64,000 nucleotides of DNA from Planomicrobium sp. CPCC 101079 (lineage in GTDB: Bacteria; Bacillota; Bacilli; Bacillales_A; Planococcaceae): positions 120,952 to 184,951 of the forward strand of contig NZ_VOHC01000033.1 in assembly GCF_007859275.1 (NCBI RefSeq). Direction: 5' to 3'. The notes under the pieces are model-generated. The model saw nothing but the letters and a program-made list of their open reading frames with translations, made no database searches and was not told the origin of the DNA. The position numbers and the translations under genes are program-made. Position 1 is the first letter of the stretch, and each line of letters opens with the position of its first letter. Positions 8,739-17,567 of the stretch are shown piece by piece.

Positions 8739-10145
8739 ATGAAAAAATTAGCAGTGGTTTTTTTGGCAGCAACAATCATTGCTTTAACCATCATGTCCTT
8801 AAACAGTAATGAAGAGAAGCAATCAAATATTTATGTAGCAATTAATGGGAATGATGAGGAAGCCGGAACATTATCAAAGCCGTTGCGAACATTACAACAA
8901 GCGGCCTTAGTGGCGAAAGCAGGGACTACTGTTCACGTGCGTGAAGGGATTTATAAGGAAAAGCTTGTCATTCAACATAGTGGTACGGAGGCTAAACCGA
9001 TTATTTTCAAGTCCTATCAGAATGAAAAGGTGGTTCTTAGTGGCGAGAATATAAAAAGTGAAGAAGGGGATACCTCTATAATCACAATAGATGATAAAAA
9101 CTATGTGACTGTCAGTGGTTTCACTATACAGGATTTATCGACAAATTTGGCGGATGAGACCGTTATGGGGATTTTTATTACAGGGGCCAGCAGTCACATA
9201 CTAATGGACAGTAACCATATACAGCGAATTGAAACCCATTCAGCCCAAGGAAACGGCCATGGTATAGCTGTGTACGGAACTGGCTCCATGAAGAATATAA
9301 GAATTATAAATAATATGGTAGAAGACCTCAAACTTGGAGCAAGTGAAGCGCTTGTCCTAAATGGCAATATTGATAGATTTGAAATTACCGGTAATTTGGT
9401 GCGCCGAAATGACAACATTGGAATAGATCTGATTGGTTATGAAGGAGTTTCTTTAGACAAAAATGCGGATTATGTACGAAATGGCATCGTTAACCGGAAT
9501 AAGGTTTATGACATTTCTTCGTATGGCAATCCGGCTTATGGTAAAGAATATAGTGCTGCAGGAATTTACGTTGATGGCGGAAGAGATATTATGATTGAAG
9601 AAAATACGGTTTATCACAATGATATAGGAATTGAAGCAGCTTCAGAACACAAAGGGAAATTTGCAGCAAATATCGAAATATTCGAGAATGTAATATACGA
9701 AAATTTTTATACAGGTATAGCAATAGGGGGGTATGACGAACAGCAAGGCGGCATAAAAAATTCTCGTATTTCGAAAAATATATTATATCGGAATGATACC
9801 AAAGGAATGGGAGGAGGACAGCTTATGCTCCAGCATGATATTAGAGCAAATAAGATTGAAAAAAACATCTTAACTGCAGGCCCTTCTCATATTTTCATCG
9901 CTAACTATTTTATAACGGGAGAGAACAACAAATTAAATCAAAATGTGTTTCACAAGGAAAGTGAGAGAAAAGGGATTTGGATATGGGGTGATGAAGAATT
10001 CACTTCTTTCTCTGCGTTTAAATCAGTTTCAGGCAGTGATAAAGGAACAATGTATATAGATCCTAAATACGTAGATTCAAGTGATTATAATTTTAGATTG
10101 GAGACAAATTCTCCGGTAAGAGGAATTTTCGAATCAGAAGAATAG
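8739..10145 (+). CDS. Secreted right-handed beta-helix protein
   Basis: A 468-residue exported protein: a signal peptide or anchor at residues 1-22, then a DUF1565-like start (GNDEEAGTLSKPLRTLQQA) and many turns of a right-handed parallel beta-helix with Asn/Gly-rich repeats such as NNMVEDL, GNLVRRNDN and ENTVYHN. Such proteins are usually polysaccharide lyases, hydrolases or epimerases acting outside the cell. The neighbouring Pel operon and glycosidase suggest a role in modifying or cutting the exopolysaccharide, but no catalytic residues could be assigned. Its stop codon abuts a sortase remnant, so the locus has been rearranged there. Confidence 0.75.
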   Translation: MKKLAVVFLAATIIALTIMSLNSNEEKQSNIYVAINGNDEEAGTLSKPLRTLQQAALVAKAGTTVHVREGIYKEKLVIQHSGTEAKPIIFKSYQNEKVVLSGENIKSEEGDTSIITIDDKNYVTVSGFTIQDLSTNLADETVMGIFITGASSHILMDSNHIQRIETHSAQGNGHGIAVYGTGSMKNIRIINNMVEDLKLGASEALVLNGNIDRFEITGNLVRRNDNIGIDLIGYEGVSLDKNADYVRNGIVNRNKVYDISSYGNPAYGKEYSAAGIYVDGGRDIMIEENTVYHNDIGIEAASEHKGKFAANIEIFENVIYENFYTGIAIGGYDEQQGGIKNSRISKNILYRNDTKGMGGGQLMLQHDIRANKIEKNILTAGPSHIFIANYFITGENNKLNQNVFHKESERKGIWIWGDEEFTSFSAFKSVSGSDKGTMYIDPKYVDSSDYNFRLETNSPVRGIFESEE

Positions 10146-10412
10146 CATTTCTATCCGTCCACCGGGACACGGTTTTCCGCGAGCTTGGAGGCTTAAAAGA
10201 GGGCGATAAAATGTTCGTGCAGTTCGAGGGAGTGCAGTACGAGTATAAAATAAAAAAGACTCGGGTTACAGATGCTGAAGACCGCACTGTCATCGTCGCA
10301 AAGGATGAACCGACACTGACACTCACCACCTGTTACCCGTTTACGTTTATTGGAGCGGGAGCGGTATATCATAGAAGCCCCGCTTGTGAACATTACAAAA
10401 ATTGAATCTTAG
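10146..10412 (+). pseudogene. Truncated, frameshifted class D-type sortase remnant
   Basis: Translating the frame of 10211 backwards and forwards gives sortase sequence: LSVHRDTVFRELGGLKEGDK (from 10151) with the catalytic His (10160-10162), then LTLTTCYPFTFIG with the catalytic Cys. Just after IG the frame is lost. Shifting by one base near 10360 restores RYIIEAPLVNI with the usual catalytic Arg, ending at TAG 10410-10412. The usual Gly before His is Val here. The N-terminal half is missing, and homology begins right after the stop of the beta-helix gene. This is a dead gene with two lesions. Confidence 0.8.
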
Positions 10413-10431
10413 GACCTTGTCAGGAAGATGA

Positions 10432-10478
10432 GATAAAACAACCAGCCAAAGGCATCTTTGGCTGGTTGTTTTATCTGG
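10432..10478. terminator. Strong hairpin terminator after sortase remnant
   Basis: A perfect 20-bp inverted repeat at 10432-10451 and 10456-10475 with the 4-base loop GCAT. Both arms carry A- or T-rich ends, so it may act in both directions. Confidence 0.85.
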
Positions 10479-10564
10479 TTTGAAGTTCTTTTGTTAATAC
10501 CGGTGTTTCACAACCCGATGCGGTTTTTGCGAGATCATGGATGATAAGATCAATTATATTCCTC

Positions 10565-10843
10565 TTAATTGTAACGAACTTTTTTGGAGAAAAGGGCAAT
10601 CAGTAAAAAAACCACCCCGTTGATAAATATAATAACCGCAAAAGTCAATCCTGCGACACTCCCGCCGATTCCATCTCCGCTATAGCGTCCAATAACCTGA
10701 AGCGTAACTTCGAACACCAACGGAGCAATCAAAAGAATGGTAACTGCAGCAGAAATAAACCACTTTTTTCGATTGTTCGCAGCAAACTTGTTTACCAAAT
10801 AATTTAACAGGATGATAAATATAGCCACGATTATTAGTGACAT
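10565..10843 (-). CDS. Small hypothetical membrane protein (about 92 aa)
   Basis: A short protein with three predicted membrane segments: near residues 2-16, 28-48 and 61-84. The ATG at 10843 is chosen over the GTG six bases upstream because AAGGAGG lies seven bases before the ATG and almost touches the GTG. No family was recognised and no catalytic motif is visible. It stands alone on the minus strand between the sortase remnant and a divergent Nudix gene. It is probably real given the strong ribosome site and the hydrophobic pattern. Confidence 0.55.
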   Translation of the reverse strand: MSLIIVAIFIILLNYLVNKFAANNRKKWFISAAVTILLIAPLVFEVTLQVIGRYSGDGIGGSVAGLTFAVIIFINGVVFLLIALFSKKVRYN

Positions 10844-11022
10844 ACGCACACCTCCTTAGACTATTTTCATTATACCCTAAATAACTGGTAATTAATTGGA
10901 TTAAAATGGAGCAGTCAGATATAGTGGAAAATAAGAGATGTTCTTTTCTAATATAGAAAGGATTAAAAGACTTTCAAAAGCAAAACAACAAGGCAATCAA
11001 TCTAAAAATCGGAGTTGAGGCA

Positions 11023-11463
11023 ATGTTTATCGTAAATGTCGAAGCAGCAATTTATAAGGACGAAAAATGGCTGATTGTGTGTAGAAGCGAAAAAGAGGAA
11101 CACGCGGCTGGCACATTGGCCTTAGTAGGCGGAAAAGTAGATATGGAAGGGAATTCATCGGATATTCTGGAGCGGACTTTGATAAGAGAAGTCGAGGAAG
11201 AAGTTGGCGTCACGGTATCGAATCTTAGGTATGTCAACAGTTCTTCATTTGTTGCCGAATCAGGCGTTCCAGTAGTAGATATTGTATTCCTGTGCTCTTA
11301 CCAATCAGGGGAACCATCTGCTAAAGATCCGGATGAAGTTGCAAGCATCCATTGGATGGCTACCGAAGAAATTCTAAGCAGTGCCCAAATTCCCGACTAC
11401 TTGAAGGAAAATATTCGGCTTGCTGAATATGCGGTGAAAACTGCCTCAGCTGCTCTAGATTAG
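11023..11463 (+). CDS. Nudix hydrolase
   Basis: A 146-residue protein of the Nudix fold, which cleaves nucleoside diphosphates linked to another group. The metal-binding end of the Nudix box is clear (REVEEEVGV), as is the preceding glycine-rich start GGKVDME. The spacing between the first Glu and the REVEEE helix is about twelve residues instead of seven, a longer loop than the canonical box. The substrate cannot be told from sequence. A GGAGTTGAGG ribosome site precedes the ATG. It is a single gene with no obvious operon partner. Confidence 0.8.
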   Translation: MFIVNVEAAIYKDEKWLIVCRSEKEEHAAGTLALVGGKVDMEGNSSDILERTLIREVEEEVGVTVSNLRYVNSSSFVAESGVPVVDIVFLCSYQSGEPSAKDPDEVASIHWMATEEILSSAQIPDYLKENIRLAEYAVKTASAALD

Positions 11464-11567
11464 GCTGATAAATAATAGGACGTCTAAAAGCTCAACAAAG
11501 ATACAGTCGAAGAGAAAGTACGTTTGCATATAAAGTCTTAATGGAACCAGAAAATTTACAGAACCTA

Positions 11568-11612
11568 AAAAGAAGGGCAGTCGGAGATACTCCGATTGCC
11601 CTTCTTTTATAA
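11568..11612. terminator. Bidirectional terminator before MFS gene
   Basis: A 19-bp stem (11568-11586 with 11590-11608, one G-T pair) and a three-base loop, flanked by A and T runs. It lies between the end of the Nudix region and the convergent MFS gene. Confidence 0.85.
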
Positions 11613-11620
11613 CAGCTATT

Positions 11621-12826
11621 TTATTCTTCCAGCGTTCTTCTTAAAAAAACCTGTCCTTCATAAGCGATCAAACTGACCATTCCCAACAAGAGACCCGATA
11701 AGACAAATACACTGCGGATACCAAAAATATCTGCAAGCATCCCCATTAAAAGGGAAGCAAGTCCGAATGTTCCGGTTCCAAGTGCCCCAAGCGTCGTGAA
11801 TACAGTCGGCAAGCTGTCTTTCGAGACACTTGTCTGGATTACTGTCTGTTGCGGGATATTCTTGATCTGGCTGAAAACACCGACAAAGAAGGACAGAATC
11901 AGCGCCAGCGCCGAAAAGCTATTCAACCCAAAGAAAAGGGTTGCCAGGCTGCTGGAAACTGCTCCTATTAAAATAAACTGGCTAAGTCTCTTGTCAATCC
12001 AGTCTGAAAACCAGAGGCAAAAGAGGCTGCCGGCAATCAATCCGAGGAAGAAGGATCCATTGATGAATCCCCACCATTTTTCATCCGCCATTAATGCATC
12101 ACTGACAAATACATAAAGAATTGCGGCTATCCATGCGGTTCCGGCAACCGTCTCCAATACGTCCATCCACGCGATGCGTTTCAGCACGGGGGTCGTAGAG
12201 ACCGTCTGCCAGCCGTTGGTAATTTGCTCCCATGTTCCTTGTTGATTGCTTGCCTTGAAATCTACGGAATCCAAACTGCAAAGCAATAGGCTGGATATGA
12301 AAAACAAAGCAGCCGTCAGCCAGACCAAGTCACTCGCCGCCAACCAGACCAGCAGGGAACTGCCCACAAACCACATCGCGGTCTGAATCAGTTGTGTGAC
12401 GGTTTCTGCAACCCCATTCGCTTTCAAAAGTTCTTCGTTCCGTACGTAATTCGGAAGGAGGGATTGAGTGACCGGATTAGCACAGCCATCCAGCAGCGCG
12501 ACGAGGCCGATCATCAAAAACAGCCAAACGTAATTGGATAGAGAGAGCTCCTGCATAAAGAAAGCCACTACAGCCAGTAACAGGGTTTTACCAAGTTGAG
12601 AACCGGCCAACAGCCATTTCAAGTTGAAACGCTGCATCATCAAAGGTGTTAGCATGTTCGAAACGAACATTGAACTGGTTATTGTGAAAGGCACAAATGC
12701 GGCTGCGGCTGCGGAACCGGTCAATTCAAAAATGATGTAGATGATACTGACAATATATAGGACATCCCCGATATTGGCAAGAGATTGGCCAGTCAGCAGC
12801 AAATTGAAATTTCTATTCAGTTTCAT
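11621..12826 (-). CDS. MFS transporter
   Basis: A 401-residue major facilitator with about twelve hydrophobic segments, of the drug-exporter-like group with an enterobactin-exporter-type layout. Typical features are the LANIGDVLY start, the loop after TM2 to TM3, and DWIDKRLSQF between TM8 and TM9. It probably exports a small molecule; the substrate is unknown. The ATG at 12826 is preferred over the longer TTG reading at 12850 because GGGGGA lies eight bases before it. It is transcribed leftward toward a strong terminator. Confidence 0.75.
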   Translation of the reverse strand: MKLNRNFNLLLTGQSLANIGDVLYIVSIIYIIFELTGSAAAAAFVPFTITSSMFVSNMLTPLMMQRFNLKWLLAGSQLGKTLLLAVVAFFMQELSLSNYVWLFLMIGLVALLDGCANPVTQSLLPNYVRNEELLKANGVAETVTQLIQTAMWFVGSSLLVWLAASDLVWLTAALFFISSLLLCSLDSVDFKASNQQGTWEQITNGWQTVSTTPVLKRIAWMDVLETVAGTAWIAAILYVFVSDALMADEKWWGFINGSFFLGLIAGSLFCLWFSDWIDKRLSQFILIGAVSSSLATLFFGLNSFSALALILSFFVGVFSQIKNIPQQTVIQTSVSKDSLPTVFTTLGALGTGTFGLASLLMGMLADIFGIRSVFVLSGLLLGMVSLIAYEGQVFLRRTLEE

Positions 12827-12950
12827 AATGTATATCCCCCAAGAATTCAATTGGTAAATGATTCTGCTGCAGGGGATTTTTTAGATTGGACAAATCTTCA
12901 AGGCGGATGTTCCTTTCAGGTTAAGATAAATCTTGGAGGATATAGACTTA

Positions 12951-13133
12951 TCAAGAATTTTGATTATTTCCATTATACGATAAAAGTTGGGGATTAAATG
13001 GAGAAAAAAGAAAAAGGGTGATGAAAGGACGCGTAAGCGTGATATAGGAGGAGCGGCCTTTTCCAAATTGCTTTCGCAACAAGGTGGAAATATAGCCGCT
13101 TATTTCTGTTTGGATGGTTCTTTCTTTGGGCAT
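12951..13133 (-). pseudogene. Truncated MpsC (DUF2294) domain gene
   Basis: A 60-residue reading frame with a very good ribosome site (GGAAGGAGGTG) and a plausible MpsC-family N-terminus: ISGYISTLLRKQFGKGRSS, then TLTRPFI. Homology then stops and the tail is unrelated, so only the first third of one domain is left. It directly follows the intact two-domain gene of the same family on the same strand, which suggests a decayed extra copy. Confidence 0.5.
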
Positions 13134-13205
13134 GTCGAGCACCTCCTTCCCGGCAGATTGATAACCGGTTTGTTGCAAAGATGTCCGGATCCTTTAATGG
13201 TGTTT

Positions 13206-13904
13206 TTAGGATTGTGGTTTTTCCAGCATGAGAACCATATAACTAAAATCCATGTGGAAATTCCAGTCGACAAAAAGATCCTGGACTCGTCCATTCAACA
13301 ATGATTCCAGATTGAACAATTTGGTGATCCGGTGTTCCAAAGGCCGTTTGGCCAAACGCAGTTCTTCGATAATTCCGTTTTGAACCAAGTTTTTCTCGAC
13401 TTCCACAAGTATGCCGATCCGTTCAATTAACAAGACCTGGTCGTTAAGCCAATAGAAATTCGTCTGATCCGGCTTCTTTTGGGTACGGATGCTATTCAGG
13501 AGAATAATTTCCTTCAAGGTTTCTTGATCTACTGCCTCTGGCCAAGGCCACTCGTCAAGATCTTCATCCTTTTCCATGGTGGCAATCATCAGCCCGCTCT
13601 TTTTTTCTAAATTCCAATCTACGTACAAATCTGTTAAGGGCTGGCCGATCCGTTCTTGAAGCCCAGTTAAAAGATCAGCCTTCAATGAGCAGATCATTAG
13701 ATCCCGGGTCTCAAGAACACGGTTCCAATCCTGGCGTTGCACAAGCATTTTTTCAGCCGGCAATAAAAATCCTGTCAAGTGAATAAGAAGGAACGGGGGG
13801 TGGAGGATCACTGTCAATTTGTCCGGTTTTTCGCCAAAATGTTCTTCCAAGAAATGTTCAGCATACTGGGAAACGATGGTTCGTGTATCCTGTTTTTCCA
13901 TCAT
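13206..13904 (-). CDS. Tandem MpsC-like (DUF2294) domain protein
   Basis: A 232-residue soluble protein with two copies of a domain resembling Pfam MpsC (formerly DUF2294). The repeat is visible directly: DLYVDWNLEKKSGLMIATME in the first copy matches DLFVDWNFHMDFSYMVLMLE at the end of the second. The ATG at 13904 follows AAGGAGTG and replaces a longer reading that lacks a ribosome site. The family is named after a proposed sodium-translocating membrane-potential system in staphylococci, but the biochemical role of single MpsC-domain proteins is unclear. No mpsA or mpsB partner is nearby. Confidence 0.6.
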   Translation of the reverse strand: MMEKQDTRTIVSQYAEHFLEEHFGEKPDKLTVILHPPFLLIHLTGFLLPAEKMLVQRQDWNRVLETRDLMICSLKADLLTGLQERIGQPLTDLYVDWNLEKKSGLMIATMEKDEDLDEWPWPEAVDQETLKEIILLNSIRTQKKPDQTNFYWLNDQVLLIERIGILVEVEKNLVQNGIIEELRLAKRPLEHRITKLFNLESLLNGRVQDLFVDWNFHMDFSYMVLMLEKPQS

Positions 13905-14025
13905 TTGAGACACTCCTTTCATTGGTGCTGTGCAGTAAAAGAAATTTGCACAGCTACCACTTGATTCACTCCTTCTATAGAGATGAATCACAACTGCGTT
14001 AGCCATTTTCTTTGAATCTGTGTAT

Positions 14026-14065
14026 AAAAAAACGCCAAAAAGAACAGTCCATTCTTTTTGGCGTT
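14026..14065 (-). terminator. Hairpin terminator reading leftward
   Basis: A 14-bp perfect stem (14031-14044 with 14052-14065), loop CAGTCCA, followed on the minus strand by a run of T. No gene upstream of it on that strand was recognised, so it may belong to a lost transcript. Confidence 0.6.
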
Positions 14066-14892
14066 ATTGCCAGCTCTATTGTCTGGAATACCCTGCCACA
14101 ACTATTTCGTACAGCCAGTGGCTGCTTATACTGATATTACATTCGGTAGCTTGTTTTAAAGCTAACATACTGCTTATAAGTGTTGAAGTAAAGATAAACG
14201 GGCCCGCTTCTTTTACGTTTAAAGGCTGCAAATAATGGGTCTAGGAAGGATGTTTTAAAGGAAGGAAAAGAGAGGATTTTTTCCTTTAATTCCTGGACAT
14301 TTTGAATTTCTCTTCTTCATTTGTAAAGCTTTGTATACCTGTTTTTTCATATAACAAAATGACATAATGTGTGGATCTGCAATATGAAAATTTTATTCTA
14401 TTTTCCTATATAGTTATCGTCCATACCCATTTTCTGCGATTTTCAAAACCTGGTAGACGGAATACTATCGCGCTGAATGGAAGTAACGCCATAACTCTCT
14501 ATTGAAAATAATCATATTAAGAAATCGTTGCCGCTCTCGAAGCTTTATGAATCAACTCAAAAATTGCAATCATCGATACCAATGAACTTCTAAAAAGCGC
14601 GAGTTCAATTTCTGCCAGCAGTCAATTCAACAAGCAAAAAGATCGAGCGGGAAACGGGAGGAAACTTCCTCTTTGCTTGCTCATTTTTTATTTCAATAGA
14701 AGATGTCCTTATCGACATTCGTTCTTTTCTAATCGAATTCATTATCATTTTAATAGTATTTTTCATTTGCGTAGTAATATTTTGTTTTCGATAAAAATCC
14801 TCTTTATTACTAAAAAAGGTGAACGAAACTTTAAATATAAGGGTTTAAGAGAAATGAATAGTATCCGCTTTCTCAATCAGATCAAATTTGTA
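14066..14892. other. Gene-poor region before nik operon
   Basis: About 830 AT-rich bases without a supported gene. A long imperfect hairpin near 14630-14690 (CAAGCAAA arms around a GAGGAAACTTCCTC core) could be a terminator remnant. Open frames here lack ribosome sites and recognisable sequence. Confidence 0.5.
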
Positions 14893-14921
14893 TTGACAAA
14901 AAGGTAGTGCATCATTATAGT
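14893..14921 (+). promoter_or_regulatory. Sigma-A promoter of nik operon
   Basis: TTGACA at 14893-14898, a 17-base spacer, and TATAGT at 14916-14921. This is near consensus and lies 60 bases upstream of the nikA start, so it rules out the longer nikA reading that would begin at 14907. Confidence 0.85.
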
Positions 14922-14935
14922 TACGATAGTGACAT

Positions 14936-14950
14936 TGAGAATCATTATCA
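14936..14950 (+). promoter_or_regulatory. Fur-family operator
   Basis: TGAGAATCATTATCA matches the 7-1-7 Fur box (TGATAATNATTATCA) at all but one defined position. It sits just downstream of the -10, where a bound repressor would block transcription. Zur or another Fur-family protein could also bind. Confidence 0.8.
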
Positions 14951-14981
14951 ACAGAATGGGATAAAGGGGAATGAAATAAAA

Positions 14982-16607
14982 ATGCATAAATTCAAAAGTA
15001 AGAAGAGTATACTGCTTGCGTCCATTACATCGATTTTTCTCGTGTTAACGGGATGTACCAATAATGAAACTGCTTCTACATCCAATGAAAGCACAGAAGA
15101 AAGTGCGAATTCGATTACCTTGTCCTGGCCAAGAGACATTGGTTCCCTGAACCCGCATGTCTATAATCCATCGCAATTATTAACGCAATCCATGGTTTAT
15201 GAACCGCTTGTCAGCTATGAGGATGGGGGAGAGATACAGCCGCATCTTGCAGAGTCTTGGTCAATCTCGGAAGATGGGCTTGAGTATACGTTCAAACTTC
15301 GTGAAGGTGTCAAGTTTACAGACGGTTCCCCGTTCAATGCTGAAATTGTAAAAAAGAACTTTGATGCTGTGTTGAAAAACAAAAGTTCCCATAGTTGGCT
15401 TGGCGTTATTAATGTCCTTGAAGAGATAAAGGTCGTTGACGAAATGACGTTCAAAATGATTTTATCGGAGCCTTATTACCCTGCAATTCAGGATCTGGCT
15501 TTAGTCCGTCCGGTTCGATTCTTAGGTGAGTCTGGTTTCCCGGAAGATGGAGACACTTCAAAAGGAATCACAGAACCTGTAGGGACTGGCCCTTGGGTAT
15601 TGGAAGATTATAAAAAAGACGAATACGCCACATTCGCACGCAACCCGGATTACTGGGGAGAAAGCCCGGAATTAGAGAAAGTCACCATCAAAATCATTCC
15701 GGACGCAGAAACGCGGGTTCTGGCTTTTGAAAAAGGCGAACTGGATCTAATTTACGGAGAAGGCGCTATTAGTATGGATTCCTTTAATTACCTGAAAGAA
15801 ACTGGAGACTACCAGACAGCTTCATCCAATCCAGTCGGAACAAGAACGTTGTTGTTGAATTCGACAAATGAAAAATTGGCTGATTTGAACGTGCGCCTGG
15901 CATTGCAGCATGGATTTGATAAAGCGGCAATGGTAGAAGGCATCACACTTGGGCTTGAAGAAAAAGCGGATAATATTCTATCCACTAACTTCCCTTATAC
16001 CGACATTGAAGTAGAGCCAGTCGATTACAATACGGAAAAAGCAGCTGCCTACCTTGACGAGGCAGGATGGAAGCTTCCTTCCGGCAAAACAGTACGGGAA
16101 AAAGAAGGACAGCCATTAGAACTGGAAATAATGTATGACAAAACAGATCCGATTCAAAAAGCGATGTCGGAAACGCTTCAAGCTGAATGGTCTGCAATCG
16201 GCGTTAAATTGAACATCAAAGGCGAGGAATTGACAACACAAATCGAACGCCGAAAAGCCGGGAAATTTGACGTTGATTTTTGGTACAACTACGGTGCACC
16301 GTATGATCCGCATTCATTCATCAATGTGGTCGCAGAAAAAGGATGGGGTGTTTCGGAAGCTCATTCGAATTTGCCGATGAAAGCGGAATTGGACCAGCAA
16401 GTGCAAGAAGCACTCGCTTCTACAGATGAAACAAAGCGCAAAGAGCTTTATGGCTCGATTTTAACTACACTGCAGGAACAATCGGTTTTCGTGCCGATTT
16501 CTTATATCAAAAAGACCGTTGTTTATCAAAATGATGTGAAAGAATTTATCTTCCCAGCCAACCGGGACGAGCAGCCTTTCAATGAGATTGAAAAAGCCAG
16601 TAATTAA
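14982..16607 (+). CDS. nikA: Metal/oligopeptide ABC transporter binding lipoprotein (NikA-like)
   Basis: A 541-residue solute-binding lipoprotein of the SBP_bac_5 family. A signal peptide ends in the lipobox LTGC, giving lipidated Cys25. The mature start (DIGSLNPHVY, SMVYEPLVS, HLAESWSISEDG) resembles NikA and staphylococcal CntA. It would bind nickel or a metal-metallophore complex outside the membrane and deliver it to NikBCDE. ATG 14982 is chosen because the promoter and Fur box lie inside the longer reading. Control by a Fur-type box suggests metal limitation turns the operon on. No metallophore synthesis genes are present in the window, so the true ligand is open. Confidence 0.82.
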   Translation: MHKFKSKKSILLASITSIFLVLTGCTNNETASTSNESTEESANSITLSWPRDIGSLNPHVYNPSQLLTQSMVYEPLVSYEDGGEIQPHLAESWSISEDGLEYTFKLREGVKFTDGSPFNAEIVKKNFDAVLKNKSSHSWLGVINVLEEIKVVDEMTFKMILSEPYYPAIQDLALVRPVRFLGESGFPEDGDTSKGITEPVGTGPWVLEDYKKDEYATFARNPDYWGESPELEKVTIKIIPDAETRVLAFEKGELDLIYGEGAISMDSFNYLKETGDYQTASSNPVGTRTLLLNSTNEKLADLNVRLALQHGFDKAAMVEGITLGLEEKADNILSTNFPYTDIEVEPVDYNTEKAAAYLDEAGWKLPSGKTVREKEGQPLELEIMYDKTDPIQKAMSETLQAEWSAIGVKLNIKGEELTTQIERRKAGKFDVDFWYNYGAPYDPHSFINVVAEKGWGVSEAHSNLPMKAELDQQVQEALASTDETKRKELYGSILTTLQEQSVFVPISYIKKTVVYQNDVKEFIFPANRDEQPFNEIEKASN

Positions 16608-16622
16608 CGGGGAGGACAAGAC

Positions 16623-17567
16623 GTGGCTACCTATCTTATAAAACGTCTCCTTGCTATTATTCCCATTGTGCTTTTTGCGATTTTCTTGATGTTTATACTG
16701 ATACGCCTCTCGCCGGTTGATCCGGCTGAAGCGTACCTTGCCGCAGCCAATATCCACCCAACCGAGGGGCTCTTGGCTGAGAAGAGGCAGGAGTTCGGTT
16801 TGGATCAATCCTTGATCGTGCAGTATTTCCAAACGGTCAAAAATATTGTTCAACTGGATTTCGGCAATTCTTATGTGACCAATACACCTGTCTGGCAAGA
16901 GGTTGCAGCTAGAATGCCTGCAACCATCCAACTTGCCCTTAGCAGTATTTTACTTGCAGTCATAGTTAGTGTGCCGCTTGGGTTTTTATCAGCCGTATAT
17001 AAAAACAGCCTGATTGATCATTTTAGCAGGCTGCTTTCTTATTTAGGTGCATCCATTCCCCAGTTCTGGCTTGGCTATATCTTGATTTTCTTCTTTGCAG
17101 TCAAACTGGATTTGTTTCCCGTAGAAGGAAGAGGAACGTGGCAGCATTTTGTGCTGCCAAGCGTAACGTTGTCCATGGCCTTGATTGCAATCTACACCCG
17201 CTTATTGCGCGCCAGTGTACTGGAAGAACTGGAAGAAGTTTATGTGTTATACGCAAGAACACGTGGAATTAAAGAAAAAGCCATTATGGTAAAACATGTG
17301 TTAAGAATTGCCATATCACCTATGCTGACAGGCCTTGGCATGAATTTGGGGAAACTGCTCACCGGTACCATTATTGTTGAGCAAGTCTTTTCCTGGCCAG
17401 GGTTCGGGCGTTTTTTCATAGAAGCAATTTTTAACCGCGACATTCCCGTTATTCAAAGTTATGTCGTTCTAGCCGCTTGTCTGTTTATAGTATGCAACTT
17501 GATCGTCGATATTGTGCAATTGTACTTGGATCCACGCATTTCATGGAAAGGAAGGACCGAATATTGA
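16623..17567 (+). CDS. nikB: ABC transporter permease NikB-like
   Basis: A 314-residue permease with six membrane segments, of the DppB/NikB type. The family start MATYLIKRLLAIIPI and the coupling loop around YARTRGIKEKAIMVKHVLR are clear. It pairs with NikC to form the membrane channel. The GTG start at 16623 follows GGGGAGG, fifteen bases after the nikA stop. Its end overlaps nikC by four bases. Confidence 0.88.
   Translation: MATYLIKRLLAIIPIVLFAIFLMFILIRLSPVDPAEAYLAAANIHPTEGLLAEKRQEFGLDQSLIVQYFQTVKNIVQLDFGNSYVTNTPVWQEVAARMPATIQLALSSILLAVIVSVPLGFLSAVYKNSLIDHFSRLLSYLGASIPQFWLGYILIFFFAVKLDLFPVEGRGTWQHFVLPSVTLSMALIAIYTRLLRASVLEELEEVYVLYARTRGIKEKAIMVKHVLRIAISPMLTGLGMNLGKLLTGTIIVEQVFSWPGFGRFFIEAIFNRDIPVIQSYVVLAACLFIVCNLIVDIVQLYLDPRISWKGRTEY

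Noticed and set aside
10478..10564. Leftward frame IDLIIHDLAKTASGCETPVLTKELQTR after the small membrane gene
   Set aside because: It reads like protein but has no start codon with a ribosome site and is too short to assign; the segment overlaps the end of the membrane gene.
12987..13304. A 105-residue rightward frame opposite the MpsC-like genes
   Set aside because: It is antisense to better supported genes and has no family sequence.
14020..14235. A 71-residue rightward frame at 14020
   Set aside because: It starts inside a terminator hairpin and shows no recognisable protein sequence.
14677..14907. A 76-residue rightward frame before nikA
   Set aside because: No ribosome site, odd composition rich in Phe, Ile, Arg and His, and the nik promoter begins inside its end.
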